Shown here piece after piece: positions 1-11,607 of a stretch of 64,000 nt of DNA. The stretch comes from Chlorokybus atmophyticus (taxonomy: Eukaryota; Streptophyta; Chlorokybophyceae; Chlorokybales; Chlorokybaceae): contig RHPI01003788.1 in assembly GCA_009103225.1 (NCBI GenBank), positions 139,245 to 203,244 on the forward strand, written 5' to 3'. How positions within the stretch are numbered: the stretch's first letter is position 1; each line of letters starts with the position of its first letter. Made by a program: the position numbers and the translations under genes. A model generated the notes under the pieces. It made no database searches. It was not told the origin of the DNA and saw nothing but the letters and a program-made list of their open reading frames with translations.

Positions 1-74
1 CAAAGATGTTTTGCTCCAAATGGACAAAGACGTGACATTCTTGGCGTTCGCGTTGGTAAAGGAAGAGGGCCAAC

Positions 75-171
75 ATGAACGAGGGGCCAGAAAGAGACGA
101 GATAGCAGAAGCAGCACTCGCGCTCGCCCGCGAGTTGGACGTTGTGGTGAACATTAAAGGGAGCACAAGGT
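75..171 (+). CDS. Partial exon of a 5'-family gene running in from the left edge
   Basis: An open stretch from an ATG at 75 ends at a good donor (AG|GTAAGA). It encodes about 32 residues, rich in Glu, Ala and Arg, with the core LARELDVVVN. This resembles the segment LAKRLDVVVS of the plus-strand copy near 14.3 kb. I therefore read it as the end of another copy of the same family, mostly outside the window. The true start may lie upstream; the ATG is only the first one in frame. The function is unknown. The similarity rests on about ten residues and could be chance. Confidence 0.3.
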
Positions 172-508
172 AAGAAACCTAAGTGGTGTTGAAGTGTTGG
201 TGTGCATAGCAAGCACACCGCAATTGTCACCATTCTCTGTGTGAGTGCATGTGTGCTTGAGTGTGTGGGCGTGAGCGCGTACGTGTATGGGATGGGGGCT
301 TGGATGGGTGTGGCTTGCATTGTCCGTGCACAGCGTACGTGTGCACTGTCGCTACACACCTCGTCCGCAATGTGCAAGTCACAATGAACGAGTACTGCTG
401 AAAAGACCTAACGAGAGTATGTTGTGGTGTGCAGAGGGAGACATGTATCACAAGTTTCCCTTATAGCACAACTAGCCTAGCTGAGTACTTCAGCTGTATA
501 GCTCCAAG

Positions 509-2430
509 TCAAGAAAGTACAGTCGCGCCTGGTAGTCTGTTAATCGATTTGGCTTTAGAATCGCGGCTGGAAGGTGTTGCGCAATCAAGGCCGTCAAGGA
601 CTGCGGCCGTCCATTGCTCCATGTATTCATCATAGAAGAAGTACAAATTCTTGGTCCTATATTGTTATAGAGTCTCTACGCATATGCTTCTGCCATACTT
701 CAGATACCAAGGTTATCAACATCATGTTGAGAATGCATAGTTTGCATTTGTGCATATACTATGTAGTACGCACGCGTGCCGACGTGTGCATGCATGCAAT
801 GCATGTGCACGCGCAGTGCGTGTCTGATGTCATGCCAATGTGGCACATATTGCATGTGTGCGTGTGGCTCACTGCGTGTGTACGCGTGTATTATGCAAGG
901 GGTCTGTGTGTGTCTGCGTGCCTGCCTGTGCGCCTGAAAGGGTGCGTGCACGTGTGCACGAATGTGTTAAAGCTTTGTGCCAAGAAGGAGTGATGTTGGG
1001 TGGCAGATGATAATCAATGTTATGTACAAGCTAGATTATCTTATAAACGTAATTGTGTCTGGCATTGTCGTACGCTGTGATTGTAAAGTCACACACATAC
1101 GCTGCTGCATGCGCTCGCTCGGGGGACCCTGTAAACACGATAGCCACAGCATTGCAAAGCTCGCGCACTTTATATTTTACCGCTTTCACACCCAGCAGAT
1201 GCGCAATCTCAACCGCAATATCCTCTTGGCCGCTCCAAAGGGTTTCGAATATCACATTGTCGTGCGAATAGCTGAACAGCACGGCCTGGTCTCGGCTTCT
1301 CAAGTTGGTTGCAAGCAAATTGGAATGCGGTGTTGCGTCCAACATGCCTTTCACGGGCATAGCGAGGCGTACAACAACATTAATTTATTCCTCGCTGCCA
1401 GCTGGCACGCATTCGCAAACCTGTTGAATTACAGCGCTGTTGAAGTCGGGCTGAAGTTTACAAGGGACCATCATGGGCGAGATTACTATGCCAGCTGGAA
1501 GATGCCAGAAGCTCAAGCGCGCCCCTTCATGAGGGGTATCCTTTTAGCAGGATGGGACTAGTTTGTAGCAATAGCAAAGAGTGCATTGCAAGTGACAAGC
1601 GAGCACCAAGCAATGACTGGTTTCCAAGCCACATACAGTATTTGCTGATTGCACGTTATAACTTGCCTGGTTCTGATTGGCGTTTTGCTCTTGCTTGACA
1701 TTGGCTTCGACAAGCACATGTCGACCTGTGCTGGTCTCGCTGCTATCACTAGAGTCGTCTCCTACAAGCACCAACAGTTGGTCAGTGCACACGCATGCAG
1801 GCAAGCATGCCTGGACAACTTGAACTACACACGACAACACACGCACGCACACACGTATGTGCGCGCAGGCGCACAGCATTCTGCAATGACAGCACGGGTA
1901 ACTGCACTCGTTTCTTCCTGACTGCGCACAAGCACCAAGCAAGCGACAACCAGGCCAAGAACGGCACGCCATCCAAAACATTACGTACTTTGCGAATGAG
2001 CGCACTGTAGCCGCAATTGTCGCAGCGGAGTCTTAAGTCGAGTTCCCAGCACACTGGCTGGCAGCTTCTGGTGATCTTGCACACTGTTACACAAACGCAT
2101 ACCGTCAAACATGTTGTGGTAGCTGACAAAAGACTGTTGCACAAGTCAACAGTGCTTGCAACCTGACATACAGATCGACACACAGGCTTTTGGCATTCTC
2201 ACCACCTGACATGCGTACGCGGTTGCTGCCTTTGTAAGCGGCTGCTGCCATGGGCGCAACCGCTCCAGTGCAATGTGTCCCAGCTGCGGTGTGTTGACAG
2301 CCGCCTAAGCGTTGCGACCTTGATTCAGCCAACACATCTTCACTGGCATGCGCAAATGCATGCTGCCATTGCGTGTCCGACAGCACACAAGATGTTTCAC
2401 TTGTGTGCCTGTTTGGCTTACCTGAGTCCA
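509..2430 (-). pseudogene. 5'-family copy 1 (minus), broken by in-frame stops
   Basis: This copy reads from about 2430 down to a stop at 509-511. Three pieces match intact relatives. A last exon has the core EQWTAAVLDG and LPGATVLS. A middle exon (about 1040-1530) has LPAG, MMVPCKLQPDF and TGSPERAHAAAYVC. An acidic exon (about 1657-1775) has DDSSDSSETSTG and ends at a GC donor (CAG|GCAAGT). The middle exon carries an in-frame TAA at 1385-1387, where relatives have Gln (EEQAS becomes EE-stop). The exon near 2033 carries another TAA where relatives read NPTQD. I infer a decayed copy. The function of the family is unknown. Confidence 0.55.
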
Positions 2431-3024
2431 CAAGCTGTTGACGCCGCAGCTATAACAACATCCAAGAATTGAGCGACACGGCTAAGAGTCCTGCTGACGA
2501 AATGCGCTGTCATTTGACAGAGAGTTGTATTAGAACTATGTAAACTTGTGGCGCAAGGCTTAGGCAAAGCATGCGACTTGTGGCAGCTGTCAGCCTGAAG
2601 CTTGCAAGGACAAATGCTTGCATAACGAAGATGCCAGCCGTATTGCAGCACAAACAGCGACGCACAAGCGCTAAATTTGGCAAGCAAGCAAGTTACTTCT
2701 GAGCGTTAATCAATGGCACGTGTTAGCAGCAGTGTGTTTGTGCCAAGAGACCATGTAGTCAACGAGAGTGTCTCCTGAACCAGCAATGTTGTAGCCGTGC
2801 TTAAGCAAGCATGCTTGCTTACACAGACATGGAGATAGCGAGCGGCTGCAACACACACTGCGCCTGCTGCTTGCAACCTTACAGCCTACACTCTCAGTGC
2901 CTGTTGTGGCCTGGCTGCAGCTGATAGCTAGCTAGCCACGCCAAGCCCGCAGCTTGCGGTTGAACAAGCGCTTTCTCCTCATCACTCAGCCGTCATAGCA
3001 CAAAGAGTCTACGAGGGCCCCTCT

Positions 3025-3069
3025 GTCCTGACCCACCTGTCCGCGGACGCCGGACAGGTGGGTCAGGAC
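3025..3069. repeat. Perfect 19-bp inverted repeat with 7-nt loop
   Basis: The arms 3025-3043 and 3051-3069 are exact reverse complements (GTCCTGACCCACCTGTCCG and its complement) around a 7-nt spacer. It sits in the gap between the divergent copies 1 and 2. The equivalent places near 8930 and 12415 have only the left arm (CTGACC-CTGC-like), so the second arm is specific to this module. It may form a hairpin in DNA or RNA. Confidence 0.85.
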
Positions 3070-3279
3070 GAAGCGCAGCAATAAGCAGCAGCAGCGCCTG
3101 CATTGCGGATAGGCACAGAAGCTGAGACAGCAGTCTGCAGCGGATATCAACATACATGTGCAACGATATCGGCGGGTTAGAAGGGGGACCTTGGGAGAAC
3201 CGACCGACTTGTCAGCCAGCGTCGGTGATATCGACAGGACCTGCGCTTGTTAATCAGACTGCAGCTCTCTCTGTTACAG

Positions 3280-5653
3280 GCAGCTGCCGTCAGGGCGGCG
3301 GCGGTGGCAGCGGCGAAGGAGGTGGAGAACGACAAGCGAGAGCAGAGGGAGGAGGACCAGACGCTGATTGTCTACAATCCTGAGGTTTGTATACTGAATA
3401 AGCTGCCTCGGCTCGGTCTGCTGGTGGCTTTGTTCGCCAGACGAAATGGCGGCTTGCATTGTGGATGGTCTGCTTTGAAAGTGATCTTGTTTGTTGCGAT
3501 AGGCTGGCCACTCATTGAGCCGGAATTTCGGTTGAAACAGCTTCATGAGCCTGCAGCTGGCTTAACGCCTCAGATGACATGCATTCAAGTTGATTGCATG
3601 ATCAGCCCCGAATGCTGTAGCAGCATGACTTAAGAAAGCGCGAGCTAACAGCTGCAGTTGAAAGCTGTTGCAAGTCGAGTGCAGGCAAAGGCTGGCTTCA
3701 GCTTATGCATTTTAGTTGGTGTGACTATCAAACTCGTGCGTTGAGTGTAACCGGTCTGAAAGTGTGATTGTGTGTGCACACATGACGTTCTACATGGCGT
3801 TGAATAGCCACTGCCAGCATGTCTGACATGCTGTTGCTTGCCTCATAACTGCATGGTGACTACGCAGAGTCAGCTGTGGCAGCAGGCAACTTTCTGTCAC
3901 CCACTAGTCATGGCGTTGGCCGCAGCGACAAGCCTGCACAGCACAGGGGTGACAAGAAGGTTTTCTGCTAACTCTACTGCTGCTCCGCATCGCCGTGCTG
4001 CTGCTGCTGGACCGTCATGCTGGAGCCGTGGGTATAGAAGGAGCACTGCTTGCTGCTCTGGAGGCAGCCAAAAAGATGACAGCGGTGAGTGCGTGTGTGC
4101 AAGCGTACGCATGTGTGCGTGCACGCACAGACAAGCACACTCAATTCAGAACAACTTGACACTGATGGCGTTATTGCTATTGTTATCCGCAGCCATGCCA
4201 GCCTGGTTCAAACCCGCAAACGAGAAGCTCAACCAACTGACTGTCGACATTGGGTCCATGGAGGCGTATATAATGCCCATCGCTTCAAGAAAGTCAGGTC
4301 GATCGCACGCGTGCAGATGTCCAAGCATGCCTGTCCGCGTGTGTGCTTTCTTGTGCACTTATCAACTGTTGTGGTTTGTAGATGATACCTCAAGTGACAC
4401 TGGCCTCGCTACCGTAGTGACTGGCAACGAGGCCAGCACCAATACGCTTGTTCAAGGAGACAGTACCGGCAAGTCAGAGCACAATCCCAATCAGAACCAG
4501 GCAAGTTGTGCATGCAATTGCCAGTAGCCTGTGCTGCCTGAGGAGACCACTGCTTCCTCTGTCTTGACTAACATAGGCATCTTCGCCATGTCTCAATGTT
4601 GAGACGCGGGAGGGTTAACCCTCCCGTCCTCTCAGGTCGATGCGCCTCATGGAGGAGATGGCGAGCGCTTGTGGGAGCTTCCAGCTGGGAAACCAGTCTC
4701 AGCCTTATTGGTGCCGTGCAAACTCGAACCCGGTTTTAGCACCGCTTTGATTCAGCGGGTGTGCGGCATAGTGCCAGCTGGCAGCGAGGAGCAGGCCAGC
4801 GTTGTCGTGCGCTACGCTCTGCGCGTTAAAGACATGCTGGACGCAGAACCGCAACCCAACATACGTGCAACCGCAACGACGAAGCGAGATCAGGCCCTGC
4901 TGTTCGGTTACTCTTCTGACCATAGTCTATACAGTGACCTTCGTAGCAGGGAACGGACCATTGCGGTTGGGATCGCACGCCTCCTGGGTGTGCAAGCGAA
5001 GATGTATGAAGTGCGAGAGCTTGGCAATGCCCCGACAATTGTGTTCACGGGAACTCCCGAGCGAGCGCATGCAGCAGCGTATGTGTGCGGCTTTGCAATA
5101 ACAGCATACGGCAATGCCAAGTTCAACTACCGCGGGGTGAGTTCACTGAGTGACATTTGATAATCAATGTTACCCAGTGGCAGGTTGATGATCTGCCACC
5201 AAGTACCAACGTAATCTTCTTTGTTTGCGCCTGGAGTTTAGAACGCATGCGAGCATGCACAGGCACACACACATACGCACCTTGCATGCTTATAATGCAC
5301 ACACCTGCATGAAAGCACAGCCTGTGCCCTGCGCATGATTCGTGAAATGTGTCACGTATGCATACGTGCATCAGATTCACGCACGCACGCACACACACGT
5401 GCACGAACATATGTTGACCAACAACTTGTGTGTGTCTCATGCATGGCAGACCGGTTGGCGTAAAGTCTTTGTGCCAGTTGGAACATCAAAGTTACACTTC
5501 TCTATCAAGGAGACACTTGATGATTACTTGGAGCAATGGACGGACGCAGTCTTTCACGACCTCAACATCAGTAGACCTTCAGACCGCGACATGGAATTGA
5601 AACCACTTGACAGATTACCGGGCGCTCCTGTGCTTCCCTTGTTTGGAGCGTAG
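3280..5653 (+). CDS. 5'-family copy 2 (plus), best-preserved member; unknown membrane protein
   Basis: I do not recognise this protein. Supported exons are 3280-3384 (Ala-rich then charged, ending LIVYNPE), about 3958-4088 (a hydrophobic helix LLLLRIAVLLLLDRH followed by a helical stretch), 4193-4297 (MPAWFKPANEKLNQL), 4382-4500 (acidic, DDTSSD), 4636-5136 and 5450-5653 (stop TAG). Exons from 4193 onward join in phase. The 4382-4500 exon ends in a GC donor. The 167-codon exon has LPAGKPVSALLVPCKLEP and, near its end, TIVFTGTPERAHAAAYVC. The latter looks a little like the last strand and helix of a KH domain, but no clear GXXG loop precedes it, so this is only a guess. The last exon has DYLEQWTDAVF and LPGAPVLPLFGA. 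The first exons and start codon are not settled, and the donor of the helix exon could be at 4085 or 4089. Confidence 0.5.
4607..4626. repeat. Perfect 20-bp palindrome just before a splice acceptor
   Basis: The 20-bp stretch centred on GTTAAC reads the same on both strands (core GGGAGGGTTAACCCTCCC). It ends 9 nt before the CTCTCAG acceptor of the 167-codon exon of copy 2. In the minus copy near 7.9 kb the same intron end instead has two tandem copies of GGCTGAACCCTCCC, so the CCCTCCC box is shared but the palindrome is not. Confidence 0.8.
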
Positions 5654-7748
5654 AGCACAACAAGTCGCCCTTGGCTGACCACAAGCTCTTGTTTTTTTAG
5701 CTTTTCAGTGTATTGTACTTTGACTGAATTATCTCTTGGTAGTCGCTACTGACGATCACCAGCACCAGCAGTATTCGGACAACTGTGACAGCGTGAAGCC
5801 ACCACTTGAAGTTCAAGTGGTGGCTTGCAATTTATCATGGGAATTCACACACGCGTAACTGGTTCTGTTACAGTACAACGTTACAGCTCAACTCGGGCAC
5901 GTGTGTGTGACCACCTCATGCATAGCGTTGCTTTGAATGACTCGATGTAATCAGCCATGGCTGTGTCGTTAAGCAAGCACTGCTTGATTGCTCAGATAGC
6001 CTCCACAGGAGGAGTTGTATGGCTACAAATGGCTTATCCGGTCTGTCTATGGTGCGTGCATACATAGCAAACAGCAGCCTTACAGTGGCCTGCTAGGCCG
6101 AGGCCCAGACACAGCAAGCGACCTCTGTGTGCAACATTCCACTTGCCGCTGCAAGTGGCAGAGACAAGAGACACCAATTGGATTGAAAGCCGGTTGGTCT
6201 ACGCAGACTCAGTATTCAGTACCTGCATACACACACACTTCCACTGCCTGAGTCTTGTCGCTAGCTCCACCACTACATAAGTACCGTAGCTACGCAGCTC
6301 GCTGTCAGGTGCGTCAACTAAGTCGCTTGACAAGCAGAGAACTCCCGTCAAGTAGCGTCTCCCCGTCCTGACCATCACGCACGCCGCCGACACCGACGCC
6401 AGTGACAAGGCGTGTTACGTGCATCAGTCGCTCCCTTACAACAAGTAGGCCTATCATAGGCTTAAACCCTTTGCACGAGTCCAGTATAGAAGCCAGTACC
6501 CGCCATGTCGTCTGGACCCCTCTCGTTATGTGTGCTACCGTAGTGGCCGTGGCGGGGGTCGAGGACGAGGAGGAGAGGGAAAAGCGAGAGGACAGCCATT
6601 GCCAAAGCTGAAGGGGCGGATTGCTGAAAGGCAATGTCTGTCACAATAGCGAGGTCCACTGTGGGTTGGTGCCCTGGTAGCTGCCCTCTGAAAAGGGCTT
6701 GGCCAGCTCAACCGCATCCAGATTGGTTGATATGAGGGCGCAAAAAAGGCACATGCATAGCATGTGCTCTTTCTTTCTTGAAGTTGTTGTACTTGTTTCT
6801 TGTTGCAATTTGGTCTTCCGCTGCAAGCATGCCCGCACTTGCTGTGGCTGCAATGTGAGTACACTACAGCAACGGGAGGTGGAGTTGTGATGCAACGCCT
6901 TGTTGGAACAGCAGGCATTGGGAGAATACATGCAATGAACACCAATGATGCTTAATAAACGCTTGTCAACAGTGTTGAATGCACATTTGCGCACCCTTGC
7001 AGGCAGGCGGGCACGCAGACACACAGCCTACTCAATTCTGTACGCAGACACCTTGCATGCACAATACACGCGTTGAGCAACACGTGCACCGGCACGTATG
7101 CACCAAGCGACATGTCGTACACGCTCATACGGACGCAATGCAGTGCATTTGCGTATGAGCGTTAACGACTTATCATAATGCTGGCATGCACAACTGTACT
7201 TTAAATGCATGTGCACGTGGACATGCGCATCCACACACGGATGTTTATTGTACATGCACTTGCCAGAGACAGGCCCAGACACACTACTAGCCTTTAGACT
7301 GAAAGTAATGAAGTACTGTAGCCCGGTGGTCAACATGAACTTATATTGAAGGTTGGCGTGTGCTGCTCTTGCTTGCATGTTGGTTTTCAATGCATGCGCA
7401 CTTGTATCACGCATTTACTATACAAAACATGCAGGCATTCAAGCCCTGTGGCGGCTGTGGCGGCTCCGAGCAACCAAACAGCAACGATAACACTGTCATT
7501 GCTGCTTTCCAAAAAGTGTTTACAGCAAGGCTCAGCCAGTGTGCTGCGGATTGGTCGCACATCCCTTGATCTCGTTGTCGCTGTAGCACAGCCGCAAAGA
7601 CACAAGCTATGTACCATGCTTTATCCAAGGAAACCACCACGGCTGCTGCTCACAACCACTGGAAGCGCTCACAGCTACTACTACTTCTGGTGGCTGGCCT
7701 GTTGTGTGTCAGGTTTGTTTCGCACTAGCTTGCAACCCAAGTGGCTGG
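5654..7748. other. Gap after copy 2; no recognised gene
   Basis: I see no convincing conserved gene. A short stretch near 6540-6610 could encode Gly/Arg-rich (GRGGGRGRGG) or Glu-rich residues depending on frame. A stretch near 7430-7565 stays open (NSNDNTVIAAFQKVF) but has no match I know. TG/CA-rich, GCATGC-rich sequence occurs around 6990-7270, as in the introns of this window. The right border at about 7748 is where the next family copy is cut off. Confidence 0.4.
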
Positions 7749-8438
7749 CCTGATCCTCAATGCCATCTGGCACGCAGTCACAAACCCGCTGAACCAGATC
7801 GGTATTGAAATTGGGTTCGGGTTCGCATGGGACCATCACGGCTGAAATGGGAACGCCAGCTGGAAGCTGCCACAAGCGCTCACCAGCCCCTGCCTGAGGC
7901 GCATCAGCCTGAGAGGACGGGAGGGTTCAGCCATAGTGGGAGGGTTCAGCCATGGCGCAGATGCCTAGGTTGACTAAGCTGGCAGAATATTTGAACGCAG
8001 CACATGCTACTTGCACCAGTCGCATAGCTGAACTTGCCTGGTTCGAATTTGAGTTTTGCTTTTGCTTGCCGTGAACAAGCGCGGGTTGGCCCGTGGTGCT
8101 TTTACTTGAGTCGTCGTCTACAACTGGAAACAGTTAGCCCGTGCATAAGCACACATGCTTATACCCGTGCGTGCGAGTTCACACAAGCGCGTGAACACAC
8201 ACGCGCACACACACAACACTCAGCAAACGACGGCATGGGTAACAACACGAAGTTTTCAGTTGGCATGCTGCATACAGGCATACAAGCAAGCAAGTTTGCA
8301 ATAAAAGCCTGGTCCATAGAACACTGCTGCGTACTTTACACATGAGCGCAAAGCGGCTGCATATGTCGCAGCCGAGTCTTGAGTCGGGTTCCAAGCGAAC
8401 AAGCCATCAGCTCCCTGCAAACTTGGACGCTGTGACAC
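7749..8438 (-). pseudogene. 5'-family copy 3 (minus), truncated
   Basis: An exon begins at about 7911 after CTCTCAG and encodes ADAPQAGAGERLWQLPAG, MVPCEPEPNF and LVQRVCDCVPDG. Similarity stops abruptly after EDQA at about 7749, exactly inside the block that is EEQAS in copies 2 and 4, so the rest of the exon and the last exon are missing. The acidic exon (about 8040-8125, DDDSSKSTTG) again ends in CAG|GCAAGT. Further upstream, NPTQDSAATYAAAL matches copy 4. I read this as a copy truncated by deletion or insertion. Confidence 0.5.
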
Positions 8439-8929
8439 AATTACTCGTTAAAACACATCGTAACAGGTGAACACAGCTTGTGGCAAAACCAGACAGCTAT
8501 TTTGAGCTGAGTGAATACTACTCAACCGTTGAGCTGTATTTTCAGAAGCGTGTGTGACTTACGCTTCTGGCGCAAACCACCTGAAACGCTTTTGTGGTTG
8601 CCTATGTAAGCAACTGCTCTCAAGAGCGCAACTGCTCAATTGCATTCCGTCCGGCTACGGTGTGTTGGCAGCCGCCTGCACATTGCAGCTTTGCTTCAGT
8701 GGCATGCCCAAGTGCATACTGCCAGTGTTTGCTTACCTGAGTCCACATGCTGTTGACGCCTCGACTACAACAGCTTTCGTTGGGGGGGGAGTTGAGCGAT
8801 GCATCAAAGAGTCCTTTCTCTGAAATGCATGCTTATTTTAAAGTTTATCAAGGAGTGTTCAGAGCGAGTACAAATTATACAAGCTTGACAACGCTTGACA
8901 ACGCAAAGAGAGTCTATGCCTCTCCTGAC

Positions 8930-9364
8930 CCACCTGCCCGCTGACGCCGCCAGCGACGAGCGCAGAGACAAGCGCAGCAGCAGCGCCTGTGTTTGCGGAT
9001 AGGCACAAAAGTTGAGAGGCTTGTAAGACATTCAGTGATATCCGCACATTCGAAAAGCAAATCTCGGAGAATGGACTGGTTTGTCAACCAGCCCCGGTGA
9101 TATTAACAGGATCGGCGTTTCAAGAAATTAAAAGTGCAGCTCTTTCCGTTGCATGCAGCTGAAGTGAGGGCGGTGGCGTACGAGGAGAAGGAGGAGGAGG
9201 AGTTAATCTAAGCTTCGGCGGGCTTGCCGTCGCTTAGGAAGGGAGGCGCAGTTACTGCTACTGCCCCGCATCATTGTCGCCATGCTGCTCGCTTATCATG
9301 CTGGAGCAGTGGGTATGAAACGAGCACTGCTTGGCGTTGGCGTGCAGGGAGAAGGCGCTTCTTG
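8930..9364 (+). pseudogene. 5'-family plus-type copy 3', remnant
   Basis: The divergent partner of copy 3. It keeps the pre-gene block with GTGATAT motifs seen at 3140-3260 and 12560-12670, an exon reading AEVRAVAYEEKEEEE that ends in a stop, and a hydrophobic-helix exon (LLPRIIVAMLLAYHAGAVG). That exon runs into a TGA near 9362, after a segment that has drifted from its relatives. No MPAWF exon or C-terminal exons follow. I infer a dead copy. Confidence 0.45.
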
Positions 9365-10203
9365 AACTGGAGTTCTGTCCTCTTGGCTCATGACGTGGTT
9401 GACGTGCCCGCAAGGCTGCATAGCTACCGACGGTGGTGGAGCTACAGACAAGGCAGGCGGATTGTGTGAAAGCATACTGGACGTTGAATGTACAGAAGTA
9501 TAAAGCGCAACATATGTACAGACGTCTCAACGCGTATAGCCAGCATGCAAGTGTGATGCATTGATAACGTCATCATGCCCACCACTCATCCAATTACACT
9601 CTTCAATACATGTCCGTCGGTGTATAAGACATGTGAGGTGCAGTTGTGCATGCAAACTGCCAGCAATCATATTCTACTGTGTTGCAGTGCTTGACACGCA
9701 CACACACACTCTGAAGACCAGCTGGCTCTGAGAGTACTACTCTCCGTAGTACGGAGTAGTGACTTTTGCTGCATCACAGAGAACGCTTTCTGTTTTGGGC
9801 CCCAGCCTGCCAGGCCCTCTGTGAGGCTGTGTGTTGAGCATGCACCCACCGGAGATAGACCACGAAACACATCTGTAGGCATGCAGGCCCTGCTGTGGGT
9901 ACGACCTCAGCAGTTGAGGAGCATCAACACTGACATTGCTGCTGCTGTGAACTCAGACCAAAAAGAGCTGTGCTGCGTGTGTCAAGCTGACACTTTGTCA
10001 CATCCCACACATGTGTATGTCTTGTTTTCAAGCAAGCACCACCAGCTGCTGCTGATCACAGACACATGAAGCTTCTTACATCTACTTGTGGTACTACTTT
10101 TGGTGGTGTCCAAGGCGACCCAGAGCAAAGTGTCGTTTGGAGGGTTCAGCTGAAAAGAACAGTTGAAAGTATGTTGTGGTGCAGGGGGACTTGTAGTGCA
10201 GCT
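9365..10203. other. Gap between modules 2 and 3; nothing recognised
   Basis: No supported gene. The stretch carries short inverted repeats such as ACTACTCTCCGTAGTACGG near 9736 and scattered CA/TG-rich sequence. It ends where the last exon of the next minus copy begins. Confidence 0.4.
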
Positions 10204-11607
10204 TTATGCTCCGCCTAAGGGAAGCACTGCAGCGCCTGGTAACTCGTCAAGCGGTTTGACTTCCACTTCGCTGAGGGAAGGTCTAACAATATTGAGGCCT
10301 TCAAAAACTGCATCCGTCCATCGCTTCATGTAGTCTTCCACAGAGAAGTACAGTACTTTGGTCCCGACTGTCACAACATCTCTGTGGGTCTCCTTCCGTA
10401 ATAGCTAAGACACAGAGTTTGTCAACATATGCATATGCGCGTGCAAGTGCGCGTGCTCCATTGCGTGCATGCAAGGTGTCTGTGTGTGTGCGTGTTTGTG
10501 AGCGCATGTGTATGTGTGCACGCATGTGCAATCAGCTTTGTGCAGGCGCAAATGGTATTTGTGAGGTGGCAGATGACACTGTGTACCAGCCAGCTTACCC
10601 TTGGTGTGCACAAGTTGAAGCTGGCATTGCTGTATACTGTGATCGCGCAGCCACACATGGCCGCCGCTGCATGCGCTCGTTCAGGAGATCCCTTGAACAC
10701 GATTGCTGTGGCATTGCAAAGCTCTCGCACTGTATATATATCTGCTTTCACACCCAGCAGCCGTGCGATGCCAACTGCAATAGCCTTTTCGGTGTTATTA
10801 AGGAACTTGAGTATTTCATCGCCAGATGAACGATAGAACAGCAAGGCCTGGTCTCGCCTCCTTGACTCGTTTGCAAGCATGCTGGTATGTGGTTCTCCGT
10901 CCAATATATCTTTAACCTGCAGAACGGAGCGCAAGACAGCGCTGGCCTGCTCCTCTTTGCGACCTGGTACACCGTCCATGACTCGTTGAACCAAAGCGCT
11001 GTTGAAGTCGGGCTCGAGTTCGCACGGGACCATCACGGCTGAGATGTAATCGCCAGATGGAAGCTGCCACAAACGCTCGGCAGCCCGTGCTTGTAACGCA
11101 TCAGTCTGAGAGGGCAAAGTTTAGCCAAAGTAAAATTTGCTTTTGTTGGTCAAGCTAGAAGCAGCAGTGGTGTCCTCGTTCAGCACATGCTACTAGCATC
11201 GATTCACGTCAACCTTGCCTGCTTCTGACTGGAGGTTTGCTCTTGCTTGCCACCGTTGGCTTGAACAACTTTGTGCTGATTCGTGCTGTCCTCGCCGCTG
11301 TCACTTGAGTCGTCATCTACAAACAGTAACAGGTCAGTGCCCACGCGCGCATGCACACGCGTGCTCACGCACGCCAACAGCATTCAGCAGTCATATCCTG
11401 CGCAATGACACTCGCAGTTTTCAATTGGCGTACTGCACAAGCAGGCAACCAGCGTTTAACAAACTTTTTCATTAAGGACAGTGCTGCGTACCTTGCGAAG
11501 GAGCGCAAACCGGCCGCAACTTTTGCAGCCAAGTCTTGAGTCGGTTTCTGAGCAAACAAGCCGTTAGCTTGCCAAATACTTGGACATTGTTGAACACACA
11601 AACACAT
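10204..11607 (-). CDS. 5'-family copy 4 (minus); C-terminal half intact; unknown function
   Basis: The last three exons join in phase: 11219-11316 (acidic, DDDSSDSGEDS, ending at GC donor CAG|GCAAGG), 10599-11105 (169 codons; ERLWQLPSGDYISAVMVPCE, VFKGSPERAHAAAAMC) and 10204-10404 (67 codons; DYMKRWTDAVFEGLNI, ending LPLGGA then TAA). The middle exon has no stop. The intron 10405-10598 is CA/TG-rich. Upstream, KPTQDLAAKVAAGLRSF near 11490-11545 matches copy 3 and ends at GTACGC. The first exon and start are not resolved; an open frame continues to about 11927. It shares the C-terminal half with copy 2 but has a different N-terminal half. Confidence 0.5.

Noticed and set aside
6360-6615. An RGG-box RNA-binding protein
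   Set aside because: Only a short Gly/Arg stretch in one of several open frames, with no start, domain or consistent exon borders.
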